Part shown: piece by piece, positions 54,957 through 64,000 of the stretch | How the letters are laid out: the number at the start of each line of letters is the position of its first letter | How positions within the stretch are numbered: position 1 is the first letter of the stretch | Assembly (NCBI GenBank): GCA_033964015.1 | Contig: CM066915.1 | Coordinates: 15,106,372 to 15,170,371, forward strand | Reading direction: 5' to 3' | DNA from: Scolanthus callimorphus | Taxonomy: Eukaryota; Cnidaria; Anthozoa; Actiniaria; Edwardsiidae | DNA: 64,000 nt | Notes under the pieces: generated by a model | Told to the model about the DNA's origin: nothing | What the model saw: only the letters and a program-made list of their open reading frames with translations | Databases searched by the model: none | Position numbers and translations under genes: made by a program

Positions 54957-56449
54957 GACGAGTCGATATGAAGACGGGTAGTAAGATTTATAGAATAGTA
55001 TTACACTGTAGCTGGATACAAATTAAATGTGCAGAAATCTGTATCATGCTAGATAGCACATGCTATAGCACACAATAGCACTTTATCTAATCTTCTCCAT
55101 ATACCATGTAGTAGGTGAAAACGATGACGGCAATCAAATTTGCAACTGAGTTACCCTTAAAAGGGCGTGATCCCTTTGTATCCATGAGCTAGTTTTGCTT
55201 TGATTTCACGTAAAGAAAAACTAAGACCGAGTAAAATGTCACCATATCTTACGCCAATTCTTCAAATTATATCCAAGGTTGGAAGGGAAAGGACATAATT
55301 TCCCGCCTTTCCCGAAAAGCCCTGTGGGGTAGTAAAAAACCGAAAGCCCTAAAAATTACAGCGTTCTCCTTTCGCCATAACGGCCTTTATTTTGTATTCC
55401 CATTTGACATTGTCACTAAAATATATCGCGATTCACCCTGCCATTCCCGTCTTATTTGTGGGCCGTCAAGACGGCTCGAAAAGAGCTACGACTTGTTCCT
55501 TCCCAAAATAACTCCTGTATCAGATGGTAAAATCGACAGACCAAGAACTGAAAGCAGCTTTTCCTTTGGAGTCTCCACATGACGATCCACAGTCCTAGTT
55601 AACTGAAATCTAAGCGAACTGACCCCTGCGAAATAGATAAGACATCGGACGAGGCAAAGTAAACCCAAGTCACCATAAAGATTATGATTTTCCATGCAAA
55701 AATGAAGTTGATATCAGCTACAAGAGAGAGAGAATAATCAGGGAAATTAGGAAAGCATGTTGATTAGATGCGGTTGAACATTAGTGCAAGCAACATAAGG
55801 AAGGCCAATGGCAAATTGAAGCCATTTATACTTATGTATTTTATTCACTAAAATAAGAAATTATGAATATCAAATAGTGGTGAAAAAAATCGTGAAAGCA
55901 AGCGATGTCGTCTTGAGAAGGAAAAAGATCACAGACAGACAATTCCGTGACACAGGAACCCCGCGCGCCAAAAAATCAAATCTCCGAAAAAAAAACACTG
56001 AGAGCAGGCACGCAGGCTGTTGCTTTCTACACTTTTCCGGGTCCTTTTTGAGCGTGAAATCCAGTGTAAATGTCCCCCTGGTAGAAATACACTCTCACCA
56101 ACAGTCAATAGAAATACACAACAGTGCCGGGGCTAGTCCCCCCCCCACCCTCCCGTGTCCCCGTTTTTCCTCAAGAAATCCCATTTTGCACCCTGCATAT
56201 CAAAGTTCCCCCAAACATGCGGTAATTTCACATGCTGGGCTCTAAATTTTCGGAGCGCTTTGCGCGCAAAAGAGTTTAAGCTTTCCCAGAAAACTGCCGG
56301 TGGTGCACCCTCCCTGCCTCCAAGAACTCAACGAAGTAAAACGGAGCGTCCTGAGTAAAGGTTTGTCATTCATCTCAAACAGCCCGCTAAGCGACGAGTA
56401 TTCCACGCGTACCGACTGTGAACGGTACTCCGCCGCCTTCGCCTGAAAG
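54957..56449. other. Dicer 3' flank, no gene recognised
   Basis: It begins with the probable Dicer 3' UTR; no strong poly(A) signal was pinned down. Short frames on both strands (55486-55695 minus, 55877-56245 plus) have no motifs. A C-rich stretch lies near 56137. From about 56340 the sequence may already belong to the N-terminal region of the next Penelope element. Confidence 0.4.
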
Positions 56450-57586
56450 CCCACTTCTCCACTCATGATGCTGACGAGAACGAGAATAACAGCAACACTC
56501 ACCAGGATGATTTTGAGTCCCCAAAACCGAAAAAGTCTACCTGGACCCCACCATCTGGACCGTGGAGGTGAACAAAATCAACTTCAAAAAAGGACCGAAC
56601 AGATATAACTCTCTCTTTAACCTCTCTTTATAATCTCTCAAACGGCGTGAGGATATTGTCATAAAGAGGGCAGACAAGGGCGGGGCGGTAGTGGTTTGGT
56701 CACGTGACTTGTACATTCAAGAGGCCGAGCGTCAACTTTCAGATACCAACTTCTACGAGCAGCTTGACCGGGATTATACCGGGGATTTCAATGCCCGAGT
56801 GGAGTCGACGGTACATAAAGCTATACAGAATAGTGAACTACCAGAGACAGCTGTTAGTCTCATCGTGGAAAACCAAAGAACTTCCAAATTCTATTTGCTG
56901 CCTATGATAAACCTGGGAATCCATACCTATTGTATCAGCGTGTAGTTGTCCTACCGAGATGTTGGCTACCTACCTAGACAAAATAACCACTTACCAAGCT
57001 TCGTGAAGGAAACTAATCACATGCTTAGGATAACCGAGGCTTTCCGCTTCACTGGCACCACCAATTTTGTTTTCACCATGGACGTAAAATCGCTTTACAC
57101 AGTCATCCCAAACCAAGACGGTCTCCAGGCCTTCACTCACTTCCTCACTTCCTCGACAAGCGCGAAATCTTACAACCTCCCACCGAAACCCTCGTCAGAC
57201 TAGCGGAGCTTGTTCTCACTCTGAATAACTTCACATTTAATGGCAAGTACTACCGCCAAACCGGAGGTGTTGCTATGGGAAGCAAACTTGGTCCGAACTA
57301 CGCCTGTCTATTTATGGGCTACATAGAAGAAAATATCTTTGAGGAGTATGTTGGCACCAAACCGAAACTTTACATAAGATACATTGATGACATCGTCGGA
57401 GCTGCTTCTTGTAGCAAAGATGAGATAGAAGAGTTTGCTATCTTTGTCAATAGCTACCACCCAAGCCTCAAGTTTAGCTGGTCTATCTCCGAGGCTGAAG
57501 TTCCCTTCTTCTGAAGCTGCGACCAATAGCCAACCGCCTAATGACTGGAATATTTTACAAAGAACCCGACTCTCGCTGCTATCTAA

Positions 57587-57833
57587 ATCTACGAGAAAGA
57601 CGCTGACGCATTTTTCAGGTGAGCAAGCAAGGATAAAACAGATACGCAGACCGACATGAAAAGAACGACCTAATCAGACTCTATGGTGGCTAGGGATTCT
57701 AATAATCAGACTCTATGGTGGCTAGGAAATCTAAAATGTCAGAATTCTTCAATATTCTCACTTGACTCTTCTCGCTCAGACGCAACCTCGTCCCCAGGGC
57801 ATTCGATCGTCTGGCCAACAAAAGGCGACGAGC
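57587..57833 (+). repeat. Dicer exon+intron fragment inserted in Penelope element 2
   Basis: A copy of 53759-54005 beginning ATCTACGAGAAAGACGC, crossing the exon end and donor TTTTTCAG|GTGAGC, and ending AAAGGCGACGAGC. On each side lies a 26-bp Penelope segment, GAACCCSACTCTCGCTGCTA + TCTAAA (57562-57587 and 57839-57864, one mismatch). A 5-bp filler CAGAG precedes the right copy. This looks like a DNA-level insertion with target duplication, because the intron is retained. Confidence 0.9.
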
Positions 57834-58798
57834 CAGAGGAACCCCACTCTCGCTGCTATCTAAACTACAACTCCTCGCATCCAAGCAAATGTAAAGACTC
57901 CATCCCTTTCAGTCAAGCGCATTTGCGTGGATCCCACAGAGTACGAGGATAAAAGTAAAGAGATGGCAGGCTTTTTTAGCAAGCGGGAGTACCATCATCA
58001 GGTGGTTAGTGATGCCCTTGGCAGAGTATAGCCACCATCACACGAGAAAAAGCGCTCCAACCACGTCAAACAAATGCCGAGCAGCAGGACACCATTCCAC
58101 TCGTTCTAACACACCATCCTAATAACTCACCCATCCGTGACATAATGGTCAAAAACCTCACCATTCTGAAAAACGATGACGACATCGGAGGTATATTCCA
58201 GCCACTGCGGGTCCTGTGCGCGTACCGACGGGATAAGAACATCCAAGATACCGTCGTGCGCAGTTCACTCCCTACAACCGTGAGGGAGTACAGGGTACTT
58301 TTCCATGCAAACGACCGAAGTGTAAAACTTGCGCACATACTAACCGAAGTCCCACCATCGTGAAACCCGGGGTCGTAATGCAAAAATCAGAGGTTTACTG
58401 CACAACCACCAACTTAGTGTACATTATCTCATGTCGCAAGTGTGACAATGTCTTCTATATCGGCGAAACCAAGTACAAGCTTGCGCAAAGGTTCAGAAAA
58501 CACCGCTGGGCATTAGTCTCGGGTACCAAGACAGATAGCGCGGTAACGAGCTCCCCGTAACAAACCACTTCTCACAGACGGCATGATGTGAAGGACATGC
58601 TTGTCTCGGTCATCTGCTCATGCCCATGGGACACAACAACAAGACAACAAAAGGAAATGCGCTTAATTTTCAAGAACAAAACGCTCCAACCACGCGGACT
58701 AAACATTGACTTCAAATTTCTGTAAAACTTCAAGCGCGCGCACAGGTCCACTTGTCGTGTTTACAAGTTTGAATCTGACGCGTGCTCTTCAGTTGCTC

Positions 58799-58845
58799 GC
58801 TTTTCCCTGATGAAGAGGCAGTAGCCTCGAAACGTCGGAAAAAGC
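58799..58845 (+). ncRNA. Hammerhead-ribozyme-like motif at Penelope 3' end
   Basis: CTGATGA (58807-58813), a spare A, helix II GAGGC/GCCTC with AGTA loop (58815-58828), GAAAC (58829-58833), then GTC (58834-58836). Helix I can form between GCTTTTCC (58799-58806) and GGAAAAAGC (58837-58845, one bulged A). Hammerheads are known in the terminal repeats of Penelope elements. Deviations are the extra A after the core and a helix III of at most two pairs with no loop, which would need dimer folding to act. Confidence 0.55.
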
Positions 58846-58884
58846 ATTATTATTTTTAGCGCTTTATTAATCTCTATTTGTAAT

Positions 58885-59213
58885 CCTTGCCTCCAAGATA
58901 ACTGTACCCCTAGCGATGTTACCTTCTCGAGATATTGACTTTTCCACTTTTGATGACGTTATCGATTACGTCATGCCACGTGACATTGGTGGTGCACCCC
59001 CTTGCCTCCATGATAATCCAAGTTTGGTCACCTAGCGATGTTGCCTTCTTGAGATATTGACTTTTCTAGTTTTGATGACGTCATCGATTACGTCATACCA
59101 CGTGACCTTCTTGGTGAACCCCCCTTGCCTCCAAAATAACTTTACCCAAGTTTGGTCACCTAGCGATGTTGCACTCTTGAGATATTGACTTTTCTAGTCT
59201 TTATGACGTCATG
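58885..59213 (+). repeat. ~115-123-bp tandem CRE/E-box repeat, three copies
   Basis: Units start CCTTGCCTCCA at 58885, 59000 and 59123. Each has TAGCGATGTT, GAGATATTGACTTTTC, then TGACGTYATCGATTACGTCA and TRCCACGTGAC (the third is truncated after TATGACGTCATG). This is the same motif combination as in copy B (48405-49225). A GGGAGCTCCGCTAAAAC end block occurs at 59446-59462. Confidence 0.85.
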
Positions 59214-59264
59214 TCGGACGAACGAAAGCACAAACCGGAAGGTCGATGCACGCACCTAATTGAA

Positions 59265-59384
59265 TAAAGGTTGCTTTGTTCTTTGGTCTTTCGATTATAG
59301 CGCGAAACAAAGGAATTATTTGCTTCAGTGACCAGGAAACAAAGGCGTTCAATGACCAAAGACCAATGACCAAAGCAACCTTTT
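59265..59384. repeat. ~120-bp inverted repeat
   Basis: AAAGGTTGCTTTGTTCTTTG and GTCTTT on the left are mirrored by AAAGACCAATGACCAAAGCA and ACCTTT on the right, with an ~65-bp spacer. It lies between the CRE repeat array and the GGAGCTCCGCT end block, so it may be part of the same interspersed element. Confidence 0.65.
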
Positions 59385-59462
59385 CTGAAACAGGTGTATA
59401 CACTTGTGTGTTGTTTCCTTTCCTCCTGCATATAGCTATGGGGTGGGAGCTCCGCTAAAACA

Positions 59463-59877
59463 ACTGCCTACTAGAGTAACGGCATCTCGGCAGTACAAAT
59501 TATTCTTTAAACTGCATATTTCTGCCTTTTACCGCAGTTTTTCAATGTTGTAATATAACTTCTGTACTTAACATACCGTCATAAGATGAAAAAAAACTGT
59601 CCTACTGAATCTACTGAGTTTTGAGAGCGAAAAAGGGACTAAATTTAATGCAATCATTTTGGCGGGATGCAAATAAACACTTACTTGACCCACGGGCTAT
59701 AGGATAGTATATATCAGTATTATTTTGGAAATTTTATTAGACGAGTTTTTGTGTGTAATAAATCGATTGAAATGTGCTCGTTATTCTTGCAAAAACTTCG
59801 CGAATCGCCCTGAAAATGAGACTTGACAGCTAAAACGTGACTTGGTCTCTTTTCTCTTGAGTGGGGAAAAGGTGTTA
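59463..59877. other. No gene recognised
   Basis: AT-rich, with short frames lacking motifs. It ends at the TTA duplication of the next MITE. Confidence 0.4.
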
Positions 59878-60239
59878 GGCCAAGTAAAAAAAATAAATAC
59901 ATGTTTATCGTCCCCGCCCGCATCGGTTTTTTGGAGCCGCACCATTTTTTCTTTTCACAAATTGTCTCCAAAACGAAGTCAAACGTCACAAGCGGTTAGA
60001 AACTGCTTTGAAATGTGGCTTTAATGAGCATTGAAATGCTTTATATGAACATAGATTGCCCTTAAGAGTAGTTTATGAAACAGTCGTAGTCATTTTGTAC
60101 ACAAAATATGGCATAAACCAATAAAACAAGACATAAACAAGGAGCAAAAAGAAATAATAAATAAAAAGTTCAAAAGGGCCGCATGGACACTTTTTTAGAA
60201 AGCTCCGGACGATAAACATGTTACTTTTTTTACCTGGCC
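59878..60239. mobile_element. 362-bp Harbinger-like MITE
   Basis: Left GGCCAAGTAAAAAAAATAAA...CATGTTTATCGTCC and right (inverted) GGCCAGGTAAAAAAAGTAAC...ATGTTTATCGTCC. TTA flanks both ends (59875-59877 and 60240-60242). No coding capacity. The TWA target duplication supports PIF/Harbinger. Confidence 0.75.
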
Positions 60240-60242
60240 TTA

Positions 60243-60775
60243 GTTATCGATGTTACGTTGCGTGTCGGTTAGGTCAGATAACTCAGGCCTACGGTAAACG
60301 TCGTGCCGGAGAGTGAGACGCGCGGTTCCAATCCAAAACAATAGAAAGTTTTCTATCATAAAGTGTAATGAAGCGGCATCCTTTGAAAAAAGTATGGTTC
60401 GACAGAAGTTCGATTATGAAATAATTTAGATAGTACGCACGCTCTGATTGGCTTTAGAGCCATGTTTGCATTCCCAGTGCAAACATGGCTGTGACGCAAC
60501 ACTTGAGTAATTGGCGAGCCGGTAATTTCAAAACTTTTACTTTTAGAAAAAAGTAACATGTTTTAGGCAAAAACATTTATTGAGAAGTTAATATTACTTG
60601 GGCAGACATTTGACAAAGCGCATTGAATTCACATAAATCATGAGACTCGTAAAATAACATTGTTTTCGCTTCTTTACCTGAGCTGAGTTCGGCACACAGT
60701 TCGACAGTCACAAGTCAGTTCGGCAGTCTCGTTTCGTAAATCTTAACTAATTCGGCCTCTGGATCCTCGAGTATT
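60243..60775. other. Non-coding stretch with GCCATGTTTGCA hairpin
   Basis: GCCATGTTTGCA and its perfect inverted copy TGCAAACATGGC flank a 7-base loop (about 60459-60489). No gene is visible. Confidence 0.5.
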
Positions 60776-61015
60776 AAATGTTTGACAAGCCCAGTGTGAC
60801 GAATCTAGTGTGACGCTCCTGGCGTGACGTTGTGTAGTGTAGACATGTAAATTAGGACAGGCCCGAACAGGACGGCGGATTGTAAGACAACTATGGCGAG
60901 TTGTACCGAGCTTGTGAGCGGAGATTTTGCAATGTTATTGTATCTAAAGAAGAAGTGTTGAGTTTAGAACCCATTAAAGCAAGAGAGTTAGCTATTGGAG
61001 ACTCCGGTCGTGACA
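60776..61015 (+). repeat. Probable Ty3/Gypsy 5' LTR, left boundary uncertain
   Basis: The right boundary is GTCGTGACA at 61015, four bases before a primer-binding-site-like TGGTGGCAGCGAGTGG (61020-61035). Upstream lie repeated AGTGTGACG blocks (60796-60820) and an ATTAAAGCAAG poly(A)-like block (60973). The left end cannot be fixed without the 3' LTR, which lies beyond the window. Confidence 0.5.
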
Positions 61016-61110
61016 TATTTGGTGGCAGCGAGTGGTTTTAAAAGCAGACGTTTGTCGAAAGTCTTCAGAAGAATTCACGAGTAAACAAATTCACGTTGAT
61101 AAAAGAGAAA

Positions 61111-62275
61111 ATGAGTGGCGACAAGAAATCTAAGACAAGATCCGGAAAGGAATTTAAAGGTAAATCGGAGTATCCTGATAGCGAAGATGAGCTTGAAGAG
61201 TTTAAGTTTTCTGAGATGAAGTCTGAAGCAACAATGACGAGCGGTGAGTTTGGTAAATGCATGGAATTGCTTACAAACTTTATGATAATTCAAGAGAAGA
61301 AACGTGAAGAACAACGTATGGAAGACCGCGAGAGACTGGAACGAATGGAATTCCAACGCCTGCAAGAAAAAGAAAGGTATGAGAGAGGAAAGAGAAAGGC
61401 TCGAAAAAATGGAAAGCTTACGTGAAGTAGAACGGCGAGAAGAAGAGAGAGAATTGAAAGGCTAGAGCGCGCCCATCAAGCGGAGTTGAAGAAATTAAAG
61501 GACACAGGTATCCCAAAGCTAGGACCGACGGATGACATTGAACACTTTTTTACCACTTTTGAGCGTACAGCAGCAACTTATGACTGGCCTAAGGATAAGT
61601 GGGTGGTGAAGCTAGCCCCACAGTTGAGCGGCAAGGCTCAAGCAGCATACGCGGCTATGTGTACTACAGAGATGAATAATTACGACAAGGTTAAAGAAAC
61701 AATTCTGAAGCGATATGACATTACAGAGGAAACTTATAGACAGAGATTTCGATCGACCAAGAAGACAAGGGAAGAGAGTTATAGGGACATGTATGTCAAG
61801 CTGGTAGATTTGTTCAAGAAATGGACAAAACCCGACAAAAAAAAAAACGGCGAGTGAGCTTAGTGACGTAATTATCATGGAGCAGATGGTAGATGACATG
61901 TCCCCTGGAGTACAGATATGGGTCCGGGAACATAAACCAAAGACGGGATTAGAGGCTGCGGCGTTGGCGGACCACTACCAAGACGCGAGAAAGGGACTTC
62001 CAAATGACTTCATACGGAGACCCGCAACTGTCGACAAATTGACCACGCCTAACCAAGACACACCCAAAGAGCCACAAGACCCTGAGAAGAATACAGCATC
62101 TAAGCCACCCCTAGAAGTGAAGTCGACCTGGAAAAACCGACGAAGCGACCGACCACCTATTCGGTGTAGAAGGTGCAACGAAGAGGGACATATCGAGCGA
62201 TTTGCACCAATAAGTCCAAGAAAACAGGATACCTGTCCGAAAAGAGTGGCACGCGAGTTTCTCAAGAGTTCATCG
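61111..62275 (+). pseudogene. Gypsy Gag, frameshifted
   Basis: ATG at 61111 starts a charged N-terminus with a long Glu/Arg coiled coil (EEQRMEDRERLERMEFQRLQ). After a frameshift near 61400 comes the SCAN-like capsid: LGPTDDIEHFFTTFERTAAT, YDWPKDKWVVKLAPQLSGKA, ILKRYDITEETYRQRFR. After another near 61850, MSPGVQIWVREHKPKT and a zinc knuckle CRRCNEEGHIERF whose last cysteine sits in the next frame. SCAN-like Gag is typical of this group of vertebrate and invertebrate Gypsy elements. Confidence 0.8.
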
Positions 62276-62300
62276 TGAACGGGAAGATAGACGGTCATAG

Positions 62301-62855
62301 CGCATAGTAGTAGACTCAGGATGTGATATGACACTTGTACACGGCAACTTTGTCAACCCCGGCAAGGTAAATAACAAGAAGAAGACGCAGTTCAGGTGCA
62401 TTCACGACCATCAACAGTCATACCCTACGGCACAAGTGACTATTGAAATCAATTCCCAACCATACAGGGTTACGGTAGGGGTTAGCAACGACCTACCACG
62501 ACATGCATACTTAGGAAAAGACTTTCCTGCTTTTGTCGATCTCATTAAAGAAGTGAGGAGGGAACAGATAAACGAGGGCCTCGTAATGACAAGAGCACAA
62601 TCTAAGAACGAGAAAGAGAAGCAGGAATGCGAGGAAAAGGAGCAGGCGGAGTATGAAGCGGACAGGAACCGGCTTCCAGAGCAAGGAGAAGATGAGGACG
62701 ACGACTTTCTTAGACAGTTGAAAGATCTTGACACTCAGTTTTCAGGGATTGCCCATTTAAGCAGAAGATACGCAAATCTAGATCTGCAAAGCGGAAAGAA
62801 CGCAAAACGTATTTCGATGTTCAAGAGGATAGTTTACAATGTGAAGAGGTCATAG
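62301..62855 (+). pseudogene. Gypsy aspartic protease and linker
   Basis: RIVVDSGCDMTLVH is the retropepsin active site (DSG). Then VTIEINSQPYRVTVGVSNDL, AYLGKDFPAF and VMTRAQSKNEK, followed by a strongly acidic linker and a stop. An in-frame TAG lies directly before the active-site block (62298-62300), so continuity with Gag is broken. Confidence 0.75.
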
Positions 62856-63930
62856 ACTTAGATCAGATACGAGATCTACAGAAAGCGGATAAGACACTGG
62901 ATGTCCTACGATTACAAGCAAGCAAACAGAAATCGACAGATACGGTTCAAATAGTCTTCGAGGATGCCATCATGTACAGGCACGTGTTCAAAGAGGAATT
63001 AGAAGAACCCGTCGAGCAACTAGTCCTTAATTCCAGAACTGTGTCGTCGAGACGTACTACACGTGTCCCACGACATTCCGCTAGCTGGTCATCTTGGCAG
63101 GAAGACAACTCTAAACAGGATCAAGCAGCGATTTTACTGGCCCAAGATGAGTAAAGAAGTAGCCGAATACTGCAAGAACTGCGAAACGTGTCAGAAAACA
63201 TCCAAGCACAACACCAAGTTTCGAGCAAGCTGGTCAAACTGTTTTCAAGAGTAGGAGTTCTCAGAAAAATTCTGACGGATAAGGGATCGAATTTCACATC
63301 CAAGCTGCTGAAGCGAATCTATAAACTCCTATACATCAGAGGTATCACAACATTACCGTACCACCCACAGACGGACGGGTTAGTTGAGAGATTTAATGGA
63401 ACATTGAAGGAAATGATAAGGAAGTTCATAGAATCGAAGCCTCGCATCTGGGATTAGCTATTACCGTACTTGTTGTTTGCGTACAGAGAGGTATCACAGG
63501 AATCAACGAGGTTTTCGCCATTTGAATTGATCTACGCGTGGAACGTACGCGGTCCATTGGACGTCATGAAAGAAATGTGGACGGGAACGATCAGTGGTCC
63601 CAAGAATGTGGTGACACATGTATTGAACATCCGAGATCGACTGAAAAAGATGACAGATTGGTCAGGGAGACCGCACAGAAGAAGTGGAAGGGAGTGTACG
63701 ACTCTAAAGCGAAGCCACAGGAGTTTGCACCAGGGCAAGAGGTTTTGTTATTGCTACCGTCGAGCAAGAATCCATTAGAAGCTAAGTGGCAAGGCCCATA
63801 TAAGGCGAAGAGGAAGGTCGGACCAGTAGACTACGAGATTGAAATGAGCGACAAGAGAGCCAAGTCAAAGGTCTACCACGTGAATCTCCTAAAGGAGTTC
63901 AATATAAGAGAAGTGCATGCGCTAATTGGC
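62850..63930 (+). pseudogene. Gypsy integrase with deleted core
   Basis: LQKADKTLDVLRLQA leads to the zinc module (HDIPLAGHLGRKTTLNRIKQ, RFYWPKM, CKNCETCQKTSKHN). The sequence then jumps from TKFRA to KLVKLFSRVGVLRKILTDKG, so the segment with the first catalytic Asp is missing and the frame changes. The second Asp (ILTDKGSNF) and Glu (TDGLVERFNGTLKEM) are present, followed by YLLFAYREVSQEST, FSPFELIYAW and the GPY/F end (EAKWQGPYKAKRKVGPVDYE, KVYHVNLLKEF). TAG at 63456-63458 and frame changes near 63640 add further damage. Confidence 0.8.
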
Positions 63931-64000
63931 ATCACTGTTGTTGATGCAGACAAAGAAGGTGAGGATAATGATGTTACATGGACAACCGAGGATGAAGATG

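Larger units (their letters stand above)
56450..58860 (+). mobile_element. Penelope-like element 2, frameshifted
   Basis: Plus strand. Pieces in order are REDIVIKRADKGGAVVVWSR, LYIQEAERQLSDTNFYEQLD, NQRTSKFYLLPMI, FTMDVKSLYTVIPNQDGL, GGVAMGSKLGPNYACLFMGY, RYIDDIVGAASCSKDE (YIDD at 57381-57392), VNSYHPSLKFSWSISEAEV and TGIFYKEPDSRCYLN. Then come IPLVLTHHPNNSPIRDIM, EVYCTTTNLVYIISCRKC and the GIY-YIG motif DNVFYIGETKYKLAQRFRKH. Polymerase and endonuclease are both present but broken by several stops and frame changes, and by a 247-bp Dicer-derived insertion (57587-57833). It ends in a hammerhead-like motif. Confidence 0.9.
60776..64000 (+). mobile_element. Ty3/Gypsy (Gmr1-like order) retrotransposon, cut by window end
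   Basis: Gag with a SCAN-like core, zinc knuckle, aspartic protease and integrase follow one another; no reverse transcriptase lies between protease and integrase. In the Gmr1-like lineage the integrase precedes the reverse transcriptase, so the polymerase is expected just beyond 64000. Frameshifts near 61400, 61850, 62200 and 62300, and a deletion in the integrase core, show that this copy is defective. Confidence 0.82.

Overview
The window is animal nuclear DNA, most likely from an anthozoan cnidarian such as a stony coral or anemone. I infer this from four things: intron-rich gene structure with GT/AG junctions, an animal-type Dicer gene, the mix of transposon classes (BEL/Pao, Gmr1-like Ty3/Gypsy, DIRS, Penelope, an L1/Tx1-like LINE and many MITEs), and several decayed proteins that resemble multi-copy families I recall from coral genomes. 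No taxonomic marker is present, so the assignment is inference. Only one gene looks functional or nearly so. The rest is a dense transposon graveyard with some very young insertions.

Layout. 0.4-4.8 kb: a broken copy of an unnamed cnidarian repeat-family gene, split by a Harbinger-like element with G24/C24 ends and by a 389-bp tandem duplication. 6.4-7.7 kb: a HIRAN-like remnant and a small unknown ORF. 10.2-17.4 kb: a nearly complete minus-strand BEL/Pao retrotransposon with almost identical LTRs and a CTCGA target duplication. 18.9-21.9 kb: an element with ~430-bp inverted arms around a decayed DUF3504-type (tyrosine-recombinase-like) gene. 22-24 kb: nested MITEs. 24.6-26.4 kb: a decayed DIRS element. 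28.0-30.1 kb: a 66-bp minisatellite. 31.1-32.9 kb: a fukutin-related (LicD-fold) pseudogene followed by a 5'-truncated LINE with a 16-bp target duplication. 35.9-39.1 kb: a minus-strand Penelope element split by a MULE-like transposon that is itself split by a second MULE-like transposon. 41.9-43.0 kb: a 153-bp satellite. 44.6-55.0 kb: Dicer on the plus strand. 56.4-58.9 kb: a second Penelope element, plus strand, ending in a hammerhead-like motif and carrying a 247-bp copy of Dicer exon plus intron. 60.8-64.0 kb: a Ty3/Gypsy element running off the window.

Dicer is the centre of interest. Thirteen exons join with fully consistent phases and encode the C-terminal helicase half, DUF283, platform, PAZ, RNase IIIa, RNase IIIb and dsRBD. 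The N-terminal DExH helicase half was not found. There are two apparent frameshifts, one in a C-rich stretch and one in the last exon. The gene has been reshaped by repeats. A minisatellite born from an exon-intron boundary multiplies its splice donor. A second array sits in the last intron. A hAT-like foldback and a cyclic-AMP-response-element-rich repeat lie in other introns. A piece of the gene has been copied into the neighbouring Penelope element. Everything was read by eye; alignments, RNA-seq and repeat-library searches were not available.
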